A DNA stretch of 64,000 nt from Gordius sp. MW1 (Eukaryota; Nematomorpha; Gordioida; Gordea; Gordiidae), in NCBI GenBank assembly GCA_964036665.1, contig OZ038527.1, positions 23,707,901 to 23,771,900 of the forward strand, read 5' to 3'. A program made the position numbers and the translations under genes. The notes beneath the pieces were generated by a model. The model ran no database searches and was not told the DNA's origin. It saw only the letters and a list, made by a program, of their open reading frames with translations. Position 1 is the stretch's first letter. Every line of letters starts with the position of its first letter. Shown here piece by piece: positions 44,418 through 56,600 of the stretch.

Positions 44418-47400
44418 GTGGTTCAGACGACGGCTACTGCTGGCATGAATTCAAACAGTCGTCTATTCTACATTATTGACCAAACGTCGAAACAAAAATT
44501 CCTCATCAACACCGGAGCCGAAGTGAGTATTATTCCACCGCCAGCCAATGTCCCAAAAATTCCAAATGGTCCGGTATTGCAAGCTGCCAACAAAAGCAAC
44601 ATTTGCACCTTTGGACAAAAGATGTTAGCTCTAAACCTAGGCCTAAGACGTGAGATACAATGGATTTTCCTGAAAGCAGACGTTCACACACCGATTATAG
44701 GAGCTGACCTGTTACACAAACACAATCTAATTGTGGACATTAAAAACAAAAGATTAATCGACGGAGTGACACATCTATCCTCAAAAGGATTCGCCTCACA
44801 GCACCAAACATTTGGAATTCGTGTAGCATTCACTCATCAGAATTCTAAAGTCGAGGCCATATTAAAAGACCTTCCGTCGCTCACATCACCATTAAACTTT
44901 ACAGGTCAAATCCCACAGCACGACGTACGACACCACATTCTGACAAAAGGCCCAGCCCAGCACTCTCGCCCCAGACGATTGGCGCCCGATAAATTAAGTG
45001 CAGCCAAAAATGAGTTCGAAATATGCTGGAACTAGGTATCATCTGTGAGTCAAAAAGTAATTGGGCATCCCCATTACATTTGGCTGTCAAAAAATCAGGC
45101 GACTGGAGACCCTGCGGGGACTATAGAAGCTTGAATAAAGTGACGGTTCCCGACCGATACCCAATACCCCACATACATGACTTCACAGCAAATCTATGCG
45201 GAAAAACTGTTTTTAGCAAATTGGATATGGTAAGAGCATACCATCATATTCCGGCTGCACAAGACGACATCTGCAAAACAGCCGTAACGACACCGTTCGG
45301 ACTTTTCGAATTTCATAGAATGCCCCATGGGCTAAAGAACGCCGCACAAACCTTCCAGAGGTTTATCGACGTAGTTTTAAGAGGGATAGAAGGAACCTAC
45401 GCATATATAGATGATATTCTATTAGCTAGCTCGTCCGACGCGGACCATGAAAGGCTCCTAAAAACCGTCTTCAACGTCTACAAGAATATGATTTGAGGAT
45501 CAATCCCGACAAGTGCCAATTCGGAGTCGGAGAATTAGAATTTCTTGGACACAGAATATCTTCTACAGGTATAACCCCCCTACCGGAGAAGATTGATGCC
45601 ATACAAAATTTTCCAATTCCGGATTCGAGTAAAAAACTCCGCAGATTCCTCGGTATGATAAATTTCTACCGGAGATTCTTACCAGGAATGCCGCAAACCC
45701 TACAGCCATTAACTGACATACTAAAAACCCTCTGAAATCCGTGGTTTTAAACGACAGTCAGAGGAAAGCGTTCGAAAAAGCTAAAGCCGCGCTCGGCGAA
45801 TTCACCATCCTAAATTTTTTGGACACCAGCCCAAAAACCAAAATTACGTTGACGACAGACGCATCCAATTCAGCGGTGGGTGCAGTGTTGGAACAAACTG
45901 TAGCAGAAAAAACTTCGCCTGTGGCATTTTTTTCGGTTAAGCTTCAGCCAGCTCAATCACGGTACAGCACATTCAGTCGAGAACTCCTCGCCATCTACCT
46001 ATCTATCAAACACTTCAGACACATGTTAGAAGGCCGACACTTCACCGTTTTTACCGACAATAAGCCTTTAACCTACGCATTTAATGCGAAACCTGACAAA
46101 TACTCGCCGCGAGAAACTAGGCAACTGGATTTTATATCTCAATTCACCACAGATATACAATATATCAAAGGCGAAGCGAATTCAGTCGCGGACGCACTTT
46201 CTCGGTTAGGAGTGGATGCTATCAAGTTACCAGAAATGCCCGATCTAGAAGAGATTAGCAGACAACAAATAAATGACAAATCCCTAAAAAGCTTAAAGGA
46301 TTCATCATCTTTGAAGTTACAGTTGTTGCCAATTCCAGGATCCGAGAGAAAAATTCTTTGTGATCTTTCAACTGCCAAACCTCGGCCGGTCATTCCAGAA
46401 ACACTCAGAAAAACAGTTTTTGACCATTTTCACGCTATATCACACCCAGGCATACGCGCCACTTTGAAACTAATTACAAATCGAGTGGTCTGGCCGTCAA
46501 TGAACTAAGACGTTAAAAATTGGGCTAAGTGTTGTTTAAAATGCCAACTAAACAAAGTTCATAAACACACTATAACGACGCCCGAGACTTTCGTACATCC
46601 AGACGCAAGATTCACACACATACATGTCGATTTAGTTGGACCACTACCATCTTCAAATGGTTTTACTGACATTTTGACAGCAATCGATCGTTTCTCGAGA
46701 TGGCCTATGGCCGTTCCACTTAAAGAAACATCTACCGAAGAGATCGCTTCCAAGTTAATCGAAGGTTGGATAGCCAATTACGGTGTCCCAAGTACAATTA
46801 CTACCGACAGAGGACCGCAGTTTCAGTCAGGACTTTTCAGACAACTATCCAACAAGCTAGGATGCAAGCACATAAGAACCACTGCCTATTACCCAGCCGC
46901 CAACGGACTCGTGGAACGTTTCCACAGGCACTTGAAGGCATCTTTAAAAGCCACCAAAAAAATCAAATGGAGTGAAGTTCTTCCAATCGTGTTACTTGGT
47001 ATCCGTGCCACAATCAAGGAAGACATTGGGCTAACACCATCCGAACTCGTATATGGAACCAACATAAGACTGCCTGGAGACTATTTTCTACAGCTACCTG
47101 AGGCCAACCAACAACCGGAAATGGAACTGCATAACTTTGTAGACAAACTAAGAAGGACAATGATTGCAATACCATACCCCATACCACAACACCACAGGAA
47201 GTCAAAAGAACAGGTTAGTCAAGATCTGTTAGAAACTCCTCATGTGTTCGTCAGAAACGACGCAGTTCGCAGGCCACTCACCTCACCGTATGACGGACCG
47301 TTCAAAGTAGTAAAACGCGAAGGCGCCCTGCAGCGCTCCAAATGACGCCAGCTACAAGCCTGGAAAAAATGGTAAAAGAGATTCAGTCTCAATAGACAGA

Positions 47401-47559
47401 TTAAAACCCTGCCATCTAAGTAGAGAGGAGCCATTCTTTCAGACCGTCGACGAAACTCAAGCCGAAGCACCAACACAAGAAGCGGAAGAACCAGGCAAAG
47501 TAACTCGAAAAGGAAGGAAAGTCCATTGGCCTAAAAATCTTCGGGAATACATCACATAA
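44418..47559 (+). pseudogene. Pol of the CsRn1-type Ty3/gypsy element (several frame breaks)
   Basis: Domains in order: protease (44418-; active-site motif reads FLINTGAEVS, with Asn in place of the catalytic Asp), the linker HHILTKGPAQHSRPRRLAPD typical of CsRn1, reverse transcriptase (45023-45735; YIDD box), RNase H (45741-46200; TTDAS and FTDNKP), the integrase HHCC region and DDE core (HVDLVGP, TTDRGPQ, NGLVERFHR), and a basic tail ending WPKNLREYIT (stop 47557-47559). Frame breaks lie near 45020, 45490 and 45735, with an in-frame stop at 46506-46508 in the integrase zinc region. The element encodes the enzymes for copying its RNA and inserting the DNA copy, but this copy cannot do so. 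Confidence 0.9.
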
Positions 47560-47603
47560 TTTCTAGCCCATTCCTATCGACATATTTAAAACCTTAAACA
47601 TAT

Positions 47604-47617
47604 CTGGAAGGGGAGTA
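47604..47617 (+). other. Polypurine tract
   Basis: 'ctggaaggggagta' immediately before the 3' LTR, in the position where plus-strand priming occurs in LTR retrotransposons. Confidence 0.6.
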
Positions 47618-47618
47618 T

Positions 47619-47810
47619 TGTGGCGGTTTAGACTTTAGCGAGATAAAGTAACAAACTGACATTACACACACTTGGAACTTTTCAACCAATTCAATCAGCT
47701 ATCCATCAACAATTCTTCAGGAATATTATCTTTATCGCTCATTTATATTCTGTATCGCTAATTATATTATTATTAATAAAAGTTGTTAATACCAAAAGAG
47801 AAGTATTACA
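47619..47810 (+). repeat. 3' LTR of CsRn1-type element
   Basis: 192 bp, TGTGGCGGTTTAGAC...GTATTACA, the partner of 43406-43598, followed by CTTT as target duplication. Confidence 0.9.
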
Positions 47811-47814
47811 CTTT

Positions 47815-47940
47815 TTTGCGAAAACACCTTTTTCATTAATTTTATTAAGTCCTCATAATTAAGCAAGGATATATCTTCAGGGTATTGAAAGTTTATTAGA
47901 GAGTCGTTTACGTGAAAGGAGAATAGTTTAATTTAGTATA
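47815..47940 (-). pseudogene. Older Ty3/gypsy-type Gag fragment, proximal half
   Basis: The minus strand reads INFQYPEDISLLNYEDLIKL followed by MKKVFSQK, the block that precedes the capsid region found at 43246-43405. With one copy of the CTTT target duplication discounted, the two halves are in the same frame, so they are one gag interrupted by the younger element. Confidence 0.7.
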
Positions 47941-48230
47941 ATTGTAAAATCATTTTCTACAGATTATATTATTGCCATAATTATATGTATAAATATTGTA
48001 AGCCAAAATCCGAGTTGGTAATACCCATATGTTTTTGTGATTATTATTCTAATTCTTATTCTTTTGTTCCCCGGCCCTACTAGTTATCTATATCAATAAA
48101 GTTTAGTTACAAACATATACTTCTCCTAATAGATAATATATCATTAATCATATCAATTCTGATTATATCTAGCTCTTGCTAATCTGCTTCCTTAGGGTAT
48201 ATCATATTACTGTTCCTTAGGTATTTATAA
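47909..48230. repeat. Direct repeat, left copy (possible LTR)
   Basis: About 320 bp shared with 48858-49209, from 'tacgtgaaag' to 'ccttaggtatttataa'. Shared blocks include 'aatccgagttggtaataccc', 'cggccctactagtta' and 'aagtttagttacaaacatat'. TGGCGCCGG, which resembles a primer binding site, follows at 48232. The ends are not TG...CA, so the LTR assignment is tentative. Confidence 0.6.
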
Positions 48231-48857
48231 ATGGCGCCGGAAAGGTGGAACCAAAAGAGAAATTCTAAATAATTATAAGTAATAATTTATAATTATACTT
48301 AGATGATATGAGGGAATGCTGAAATCTAAGGAGGAGGAGGGATAATAAGGTAAACCAGCAACAATATGATTAACCTTAATTTTAATGGTAAATTATGTAC
48401 TAAATTTCATTTCTTCAAAACTTATTATGTTAATTCTATGAGAAAAACACAAAATGGCAATACTTAACAAATGAAAGAGAAATTCTTAGAAAGAAAAATT
48501 AGTTCACAGTGCAGGGATATTCTAACTTGTTTATCTTGATTTAAAGAGCGGGGAGGATAAGAGAATAATTCCCACAAACCATAAACTTGGTAACTCAAGA
48601 AATCCCGTTTGCCATGAACAACTCAATCCTTCAGATAAGGCACATATCAATTCAACCCCTATAACTAATTTCCCCAGAACCCACTTTGGTACGTATTCAC
48701 CCTCAAAACCTCCATATTTTCCCTACTATTTTCCACCTCACCTTCACAGATAGCCCACCAAGCTGCTTCATAATTTTATTGAATGTTACAAATTGTTGAT
48801 GGAGCAAAGGAGAATGTCCAAGAACAAAGAGCCTTCAATTTTTTTAATATACGTGTA
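48231..48857. other. Spacer between direct repeats
   Basis: About 630 bp without a coding frame I recognise. It starts with 'atggcgccggaaaggtggaa'. If the flanks are LTRs, this would be a small non-autonomous (TRIM-like) element interior. Confidence 0.4.
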
Positions 48858-49209
48858 TACGTGAAAGAAGAATAGTTAAATTTAGTATAACTTTTAGTAG
48901 TATAATATTTTCTACGTATTATATTATAGCTATAATTATGTATTTTAATATTGTAAATCAAATCCGAGTTGGTAATACCCATATGTTTTTGTGATTATAA
49001 TTCTAATTCTTTTGTTCCATAGTTTCCCCACCCCGGCCCTACTAGTTAGCTATATCAATAAAGTTTAGTTACAAACATATACTTCTTTTAATAGATAATG
49101 CATCATTAATCATATCAATTCTGATCATATCTAGCTCTTGCTAATCTGCTTTCTAAGAGTCTATCATATCATATCATATCACATATTATTATTCCTTAGG
49201 TATTTATAA
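48858..49209. repeat. Direct repeat, right copy (possible LTR)
   Basis: The partner of 47909-48230, about 85-90% identical by eye. It differs by small indels and by an extra 'tcatatcatatc' microsatellite near 49167-49183. Confidence 0.6.
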
Positions 49210-49984
49210 TAGAGTTTCAATGTTTTTCTGACCCATGTATCCTAATATGATTTTGCATCGAGTAGCTTTAGGCACATTTTTAGCCTCAAAATTATTAGTG
49301 ATAGTTATTATATATATTGAAATATTATCACCTTGTTTAAAATTAGGTATTCCCACAGACTCCATTTTCAGAATAGCTTTTATCCTATCGACCGCGCCAA
49401 TATACTAATTTACATATGTCTTAAATCGGAAAACAAAATTATATATTTTCATCCACATGGCATATACAAAACTGATATTACAAATTACGCTATATATTAC
49501 ATTCAATAATGCTATGAATACAAACATGTGATAAATATATTATAAAATTATTCATATACCCTAAAAATCAACCATACTTAGGTAAATGATCGCCAAATTT
49601 TAAATTTTTTGCAAAGATATATAATATTTACTACACTTATGGATTTTATTTAATATAAAATATATTCCATACATATTGATTTACACTTAATACCTTAAAT
49701 GTAAATTATGCAAATAATACACAATAATTTATTAAAATCCAACGATCAATAAAAAGTCGAGATCTCGCCGAAAAAATACGTCTCATCTATACATCAAAAT
49801 TCTCGTCTCGATCTCAACTTCATTTTTCGAATTCTCGTCTCGTCTCGCGCCACGAGACCGAGATTTTTTGCGATTTTTCCGCATCACTAGTTGCTAAAAA
49901 CAGCGATTTTGGTATTTTTCAAAAGAAAGACCATATAAGGAACCAAGAGATAAGGGATGTACTAAATTTAATCCTGATTAAGAG
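49210..49984. other. No gene recognised
   Basis: AT-rich. A short stretch at 49760-49870 repeats 'tctcgtctcg' motifs ('attctcgtctcgatctc', 'gagacgagaat'-like), which may be an element end. Confidence 0.4.
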
Positions 49985-50155
49985 AAAGTTGGTTGTAAGA
50001 AGATTAAATTGGTATTGGCCATTTGGAAAGACGGAAGGAAAGTCATCTGACAAAGCGTATCAAGAAGGTGCAAGTGGAAGGTAAGCGAAAGAAAGGTAGG
50101 CCCAAGCTAAAATAAAAACCGGAAATACATATGGATTAGAAGGGTACGCGCTAAA
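49985..50155 (+). pseudogene. Non-LTR reverse transcriptase tail, degenerate
   Basis: Broken frames give KLVVRRLNWYWPFGKTEG and then, in another frame, SHLTKRIKKVQVEGKRKKG followed by RPKLK. This matches the order seen in the C-terminal tail of LINE-like reverse transcriptases (RLxWxGH...KRGRPxxxW). It has frameshifts and a stop, so it is a relic. Confidence 0.6.
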
Positions 50156-51935
50156 GCAAAGCTAGTGTAAGTGCAGAAATTACTTAACCCACCAAGTGTG
50201 ACAAGCAGCTGGGGAAAAAATATATATAAATTTAGATTAAGACAAAATACCCAAGTATAAGGATGAGGGCCGATTATTACATCGTACAGGTGTACCAATT
50301 CAAAATATGTTTTTTACAACTAGCAAGTATCATTAGCTGACTTATACAAAACAAAGCGCGCCCAGAAATTTTAGAAAGACATGATTTTGCTAAAACCTTA
50401 AAAACAACCATCGTTTTAGTAATCATAATTTTTTATCAATTTTTATGTCATATAAAAGGATATTTTTTAATAATAGGCTTCTAATTTATTGATTAGATAC
50501 CAATAAAATGTTTAGATGGTTGCAATGTGCTTAAAGAATCCAGTTGAAAAGGCAAAGTAAATGTATGTAAATTCATATAATATTAAAAAAATCATATGAT
50601 TTTATTTTGTATAAACAATAAAACTATTTGAAAAGTATAGATTTATATTTTATTGTTATATTAGTTAAATAAATACAACAAATTTGCTATGTATACTATG
50701 GTATTTAATTATTTAAATTAACACTATAGATTATTGTTGAAATCGCACAAAAACGTTAATAGTTTTACGATATCCTATCATGCTATAGTTTATGAAGTAT
50801 AGTAGGTTATCTTGTTCCTTTCCTAAGTTTTGGAAGGTTTGTGGAGCCTTTTAATGTAAGGCACAATGCCATGGAAAAGAAGAGGTGGAAGCCAATGTTT
50901 TATACTAGGCATTGATTAATAGATTGTTCACTAGACTACTTTGCCTTAAAAAAGCACGTCTGCTATTTATAAAACAAATAAATTTTAACATTTTTAATAT
51001 TTTAAGACTAAAATTACATAATATAATTATAAAACATTATTTAAGTTATAAATTGACAGAAGCTAATGGTATAACGCACAATCTTAGGAAATAGTTTTTA
51101 AAAACCTACACCAGCAAATCCTTTTTTTACATTCATAATTTTTTTTATTGTGTTATAGAGGTTTATTTCCTAATAATTTATAAATTAAGAAAAAAAAATT
51201 TGAATGAATAATATTGTTAATTGAAACTGCAAATAAACATAAATAAAATATTATTGATTTAAAATAAGATATCTTTAGTTAATTTATTGCAAACACATTT
51301 TAAAGTTTGATAAAGCATTAAAATTCAAGGTATTTGACTATAATATTATTGGATTTATATACAAGAATTACACCTGTTAATGGTCAGTTGTCCACCCTTG
51401 CCTTCTATATTAACTCGTCCCAATCAGCTAAACTTACACCTTCCCTCTTTGTCTCATCTTTGACTTACTCATTAAGTTAGCTAATATCCTTCTTAAAATA
51501 AATTGCAAATTATAAAATAACAATTTATGTTCAAAACAGCTACCTAAAGGCTATAAAATTATTAATGGCCCATTAAATTTATACACCTTTTGCCACATAT
51601 GGCTTTCTTCAAGGAAGGTTATGGACCAGGCCTTAAAATTTTGTTTTTTGAAATCCTCATAGGAGGCCCAGTCATCTATTCTGATTGTTGTATCTTGATT
51701 TATTGATTGACTTATTTTGGCAGGTACAATATAAACTTTTTATTTTGTTGTACATTATAGCATGTTTGTTGAGCTTTGCCCATGTGGTTTAAATTTTATA
51801 CCTATAATTAGAGCGACCCCAAAAAATTTTACAGCATTTTTAACGAAAGCATTTTTAACGAATTGGGGTCATTATAACTCCACCCAACCTCTGAAGTGTT
51901 AAAGTTATATTACCTGTAATACACCTTAATTTTTG
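50156..51935. other. About 1.8 kb without a recognised gene
   Basis: AT-rich. A small inverted motif, 'gaccccaaaaaatt' with 'aattggggtc', lies near 51814-51870. Short ORFs lack recognisable domains. Confidence 0.45.
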
Positions 51936-52075
51936 AATACTTAGCATAATTTATATATAAACCTAGCATATATTTTAATAATTAGCATAATTTATTTTAA
52001 TACTGAGCGAATTTAAATACTTAGCATATAATTTAAATACTTATCAAACAAATAAAATACTTAGCAAAACATTAA
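51936..52075. repeat. Imperfect tandem repeat of 'aatacttagcataattta' type
   Basis: About seven degenerate units of 17-22 bp ('acttagcataattta', 'aattagcataatttat', 'acttagcatataattta'), just downstream of the MULE relic stop on the minus strand. Confidence 0.6.
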
Positions 52076-52089
52076 AAGTATACATTTAG

Positions 52090-53473
52090 TCAAAATTTTA
52101 TTATATTAATTTCGACAGGCTCTTCATGAGATTGAAGATGTAAATAATTTGAGATATTATCGGAATAAGAAAAAAAATCAACATTATTAATATTATTCAA
52201 ATAATGATAAATCAAACGATTTATGTTAAAATTAATCGTTTCATATTTTCTACTCTTGTAAGAAACTTCCTTCCCTTGATCAATATGTAACATATTAATA
52301 TCAGTCATTTCTTGGAGGGCTACCAAGCTATCAAGAAATTCGTAGATGGGCGGATGGACTATCCCAATCAAGCACTTCACGGCATGATGATAGCCTTCTA
52401 AATGACTATTGGTTCTAGGCCCTTCTGCCTTAAACCTTTGCCACATGCTATATGGAAACATGGCGTGTGGGCGAACCCACGTATCTTTTACATAAGCAAA
52501 CCATTCACTAGCCTGTGGGGTCCTTAAATTTTGTAACATGCATTCATTGTAGACTAATGTGACATGATGGTATATTAAAAAGGGAAGCGCCAAGGTCCTT
52601 CGAACGCTTTTTTGAAATGTTGTATCATTTTTGTACAGATCGCTTAATTCTAATGTCTTCATTTTCCTATATATGGCCTGAGAAAAATGAAATATACACC
52701 CTTTAAATAAAAATTAGCAAAAAAGTTTATAAATGTACCTTTAACGACAGCGTTAGGAAACATATCACGCAAAGCCCTTACAGAGGCTTGCTCGAAATCA
52801 ATTTGCATATAGCGTGGGCCCAACGCTAAATGATATTTAGTGGAACTGGGTATCTATTCACACTTATTTTTCTAAGTGTGCTTTTGACAGACTTAAAAGT
52901 AGGTGTTCCCTTAGGATCATTTTTTAAATCTGGTACATCTCGGAGCCGTTGAGCTATGACCCGATGATATATTCTGGAGAGTTTCTCTTTAGGGTTATTA
53001 ACAACCTCGGTCCTCAACATATTAATTGTTAAAAGATATTCATAATCTCCTCTAGGAGGTTCATGATTATAGTTTTTTGTGACTTGGGCATAGTCGCTAA
53101 TCTGTGCTTTAGCTTTACAGGTTTTAGATCTGCATTTATAATAGGTGGTATTGTTAAAAATATTAATTTTTGTGTACAAGTATTCTTCAAAATAGAGAAT
53201 AGCCCCCTTTTTTAAGATGTTAGAATCTGGAATGGGATGCCAAGATTGAACTATTACATATTCACTTGGAATATTAGAGATGTCATTCAATATACTTTGA
53301 TGTGGTATATTCAGAAGCTCTTTGGTCACCAAAAATAAATTTGCATATTTTATAGCCCTCCCTGGACATTTTTTATTTCTACACAGGTAAATTTGTGAAT
53401 TTTTGCCTGTTTGGTATTTCATGTAATGATAATTATTAAAACTATTAAGAGGTTGATTTTTTTGAGTTAACAT
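52090..53473 (-). pseudogene. MULE transposase relic with two FLYWCH-like zinc fingers
   Basis: On the minus strand 53473-52829 encodes two FLYWCH-like modules, YHYMKYQTGKNSQIYLCRNK and FEEYLYTKINIFNNTTYYKC. After these the frame stops (LNII*) and another frame takes over with GPRYMQIDFEQASVRALRD and FPNAVVKG, a MULE DDE block. After a probable 38-bp intron (52701-52738), CIFHFSQAIYRKM follows and leads into 52662-52090 with GPRTNSHLEGYHH. About 100 residues including the first catalytic Asp are missing where the frame breaks. It is therefore an internally deleted relic, or a domesticated gene with an unrecognised exon structure. It is divergently arranged 181 bp from the RACGAP1 start. Confidence 0.75.
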
Positions 53474-53654
53474 GTTATTCGGAAATTAAAAATTTGAAGT
53501 TGGCGCTAAATATCGACAAATTTGGTGATCTTTGGATCTTAAGATCACCATTTGCCTTTAAAAACTTTGCCTTTACAAACGAAACTGTGTAAGCTTGATC
53601 ATATGTTAAGTGTACTCATTCGTTAATTTAAATTTCTAACCGCTTATTCTTAAT
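53474..53654 (+). promoter_or_regulatory. Short divergent promoter region of RACGAP1
   Basis: 181 bp between the MULE relic ATG and the RACGAP1 ATG. TTTGAA at 53493-53498 is followed immediately by TTGGCGC at 53500-53506. These match the CHR element and an E2F/CDE-like site that mark late-cell-cycle genes, and vertebrate RACGAP1 is such a gene. The spacing and order differ from the classical CDE-4bp-CHR, so this is suggestive only. A small hairpin, 'ggtgatcttt' with 'aagatcacc', is at 53532-53550. Confidence 0.4.
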
Positions 53655-56600
53655 ATGTCATTAAAGCAAAATCTACAACATCTTAAATGGCAGGTTGAAG
53701 CATTAAATCCTTGTGAATATTTATCTTGTAAGATTTAGACTCAAATGTTATGTTATATAAATTTTATTAAAGATTGCGCAGAATTAGTACACAAATTTAG
53801 AGAAGAGGCTATAAAATTTCAAGAGGTTGAGAAGCTGAAAAGAGATTTGGAATTGATTAATAATAAACTTTCAGCGGAGAATTCCTCTTTAATTACCCGA
53901 CTAAATAATGCAAGATGTATGATAGAAGAGGAATTAAATAAGAACTCAACACTTGAAAAGAAGAGCAAACTACTTGTAAACTAAATATATTAAATGTTGA
54001 TTTTTTAGGAAAATCAAATAAATTTAATAAGAGAAGTCTTATTTGATAAAAACAAAACTTTGTTAAATGATGAACAAAAGGCTAAATTATCTTTCTTAGA
54101 TATACCATCTTTGATAGTTCCAACTACTACTCCTAAAGCTACCATTCCTAAGAGGTAATATTTACGTGAGAAAAAAAACTATTAATCCAGGGAAGCTAAA
54201 AGATCAGCATCTTTGCTGGCTCCTTTCAAATATGAGGCTACTGAGGACTCTCTAGACCTTGTAGCTTTGGATAAAATGATGAGCGAATATAATGAAGAAC
54301 AAATTATTAATGGAGTGGCTCCAATGAATACATCAAACAAAAAGCGTCCATCTGATGATGAACATGGAAATAATGATTTTAAAAAACCAAAAAACAGCGT
54401 AAATATCTATTTAGTGAACTTTATTAACATTTAAATATCTATTCATATAATTTAGGGTCTCTATCCTGAAATTGAGACAGCTCATAATTATGAGTTATCT
54501 GGAAGAAAAAGCTTGTTGAATCGTAGTTTAAGTGAACCCTCCTTAAATAATTTGGGTAATTCAATTTTAAATATGTTTCTTCCCTAGACGCTTTTAATAA
54601 AATAGATTTTTTAGATGTTGATATCAAGGGAGATAATGGATTTCAACCCTTAATAATTGAGAGTGTCCATGAGGAAAAATTACCAACTTCAACTAACATA
54701 AAAACTAAGACCCCAGCTCGTGAGAGGAGCAATACAATATGCAATCCAACGTTGTCAACATGGAATTCTGCAGGTTTTAATCAACAATAATTTTTATTTA
54801 AATTATTATTTTAATGCTCTTTTTTACTGTAGCATTTTTATGTTAAGTAATATTTAAAGTGAGAATTAGGAAAAGGCACAACTTTCTTCCAATGAATTTT
54901 GGTAAACATGGTTTTAGCCAGAGTTGGAATTAGAGAGGGGGAGGGGCAATAATGATTTAGGGAGGGGCAAAATAAACATTCAAATAAAAAATTGGTTTCA
55001 AATGGGGGCAGCCACCCCTCTCTGCCTCCCCCCCCCCCCCCATTGGTGTTGGTAAATAAAATATTATAGTTGCTATCTAACTTGCCCATATATCCGTAAC
55101 GTGACTACTGTTATTTTATCCTGATTTAAATTAAAAATGATATTCATCATATATAAAGCTGCCTAATTGTTTAATATTTTGTATCTAGAGATCCAGGGTT
55201 AATATCCTTTTAGCTAAAGAATGCTTAATTTTTAAACCAATTTTTTATATATATGGCAAACACTAAAGTATTGCGACCCCTAGGAGCAAATTTAAGGGTG
55301 CTGCCATAGAGTCTAATATACACACACTATTATAGAATTTTTGCCTACACGTAAACAAATTCATATAAGGGGGGGGGGGGAGGGGGGTCGAATTGATAAT
55401 AATTTTATTAAAGGTAAAATATGAAAATTTTAATTTTGTGAAATGTAACGTTACTAGGGAAATTGATCAAGTCTCGTCCACACATCTTCATGATAAAATC
55501 TCACTTTACCAACGAGCCATGTGGCCCGTGTGGTAAAAAGATCAAATTTGGTTCTAAAGTCCTAAAGTGTAGAGATTGTAAAGCTACGTGCCACACCTAT
55601 TGCCAAGGGGATGTCCCGCTGCCTTGTATACATTCTAATACCCCCAAGTTGGCTAAGCAACAAGTTTGTCAATACTTTTGGCAATTTTAAAAATATTGAT
55701 TAATACCATTCATTATTGGCCTAACTTTGAATGATTAAGATGGAAAAATTTTATGTAAATATATTAGCTGTGATTTTAAAAATCCAATGCTAAAATAAAA
55801 TTCTCTTTTTTACATCTAAATATTCTATTTTGCGTGATACATTTGTCATATAGAATTATCATTTGACTGAATTTATCCCCGGAAATCCGCCGTACATACC
55901 AGCCATAGTTATACATTGCATATACGCCATCGAGTGCAGGGGTATGAAAGATGTGGGCCTCTACAGAGTTCCTGGGTAATGAAGACAAACTATTTTATTC
56001 CTCTGTACTGGGGTCTATTTGACCCCAAAAGTTTGTGCTTGGCCTGAACGGTAGTTCAACCGAGTGTTTTAAAAACGGCTGGGTTTGGTTTGGTCGAACG
56101 TAGGTTTAATTAAGCCGACTAAACATAAACAGACCAAAGGGTTTTTGGTCTGTTTTTTTTACTCGACCGATAGTCTTAGTTAAACCAATGGTCGACCAAA
56201 CAGCACTCAGCCGTGTTTACTACACTAGTTCTACCTTAAGCTGCGCATTAGGCGGCCACATTGTGTTTTAGCCCAGCATAATGTTATCCTTTAAAATTAT
56301 ACTTTTATGTCTAAATTTTTTTGATGATTTAAAACGAAATTTTTATTAAATGTACCAAAGTTTTAGTGTAAAAGGAGTTTTATTACATTTTATTAATATT
56401 ATTTTTAATCGTTTGTATAGTTCGGAGAAAGAAGTGAGGGAGTTGAAGGAAAAATTTTTGAAGGGAAAGACACCTTGCTTGGTAAGCGTAGTTAAGTTTA
56501 TCAAACATTTAATAGACTGTCACACTAACTTAGAAATAATTTTCAAGCATGCGTATAAACTTTTTACCAGTAATCTCATTGAAATTTGCGCCTTATTGAA

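Noticed and set aside
43616..47559. Intact, potentially active endogenous retrovirus
   Set aside because: Multiple frame breaks, an in-frame stop in integrase, a changed protease residue and no envelope-like frame; the motifs place it with CsRn1-type retrotransposons.
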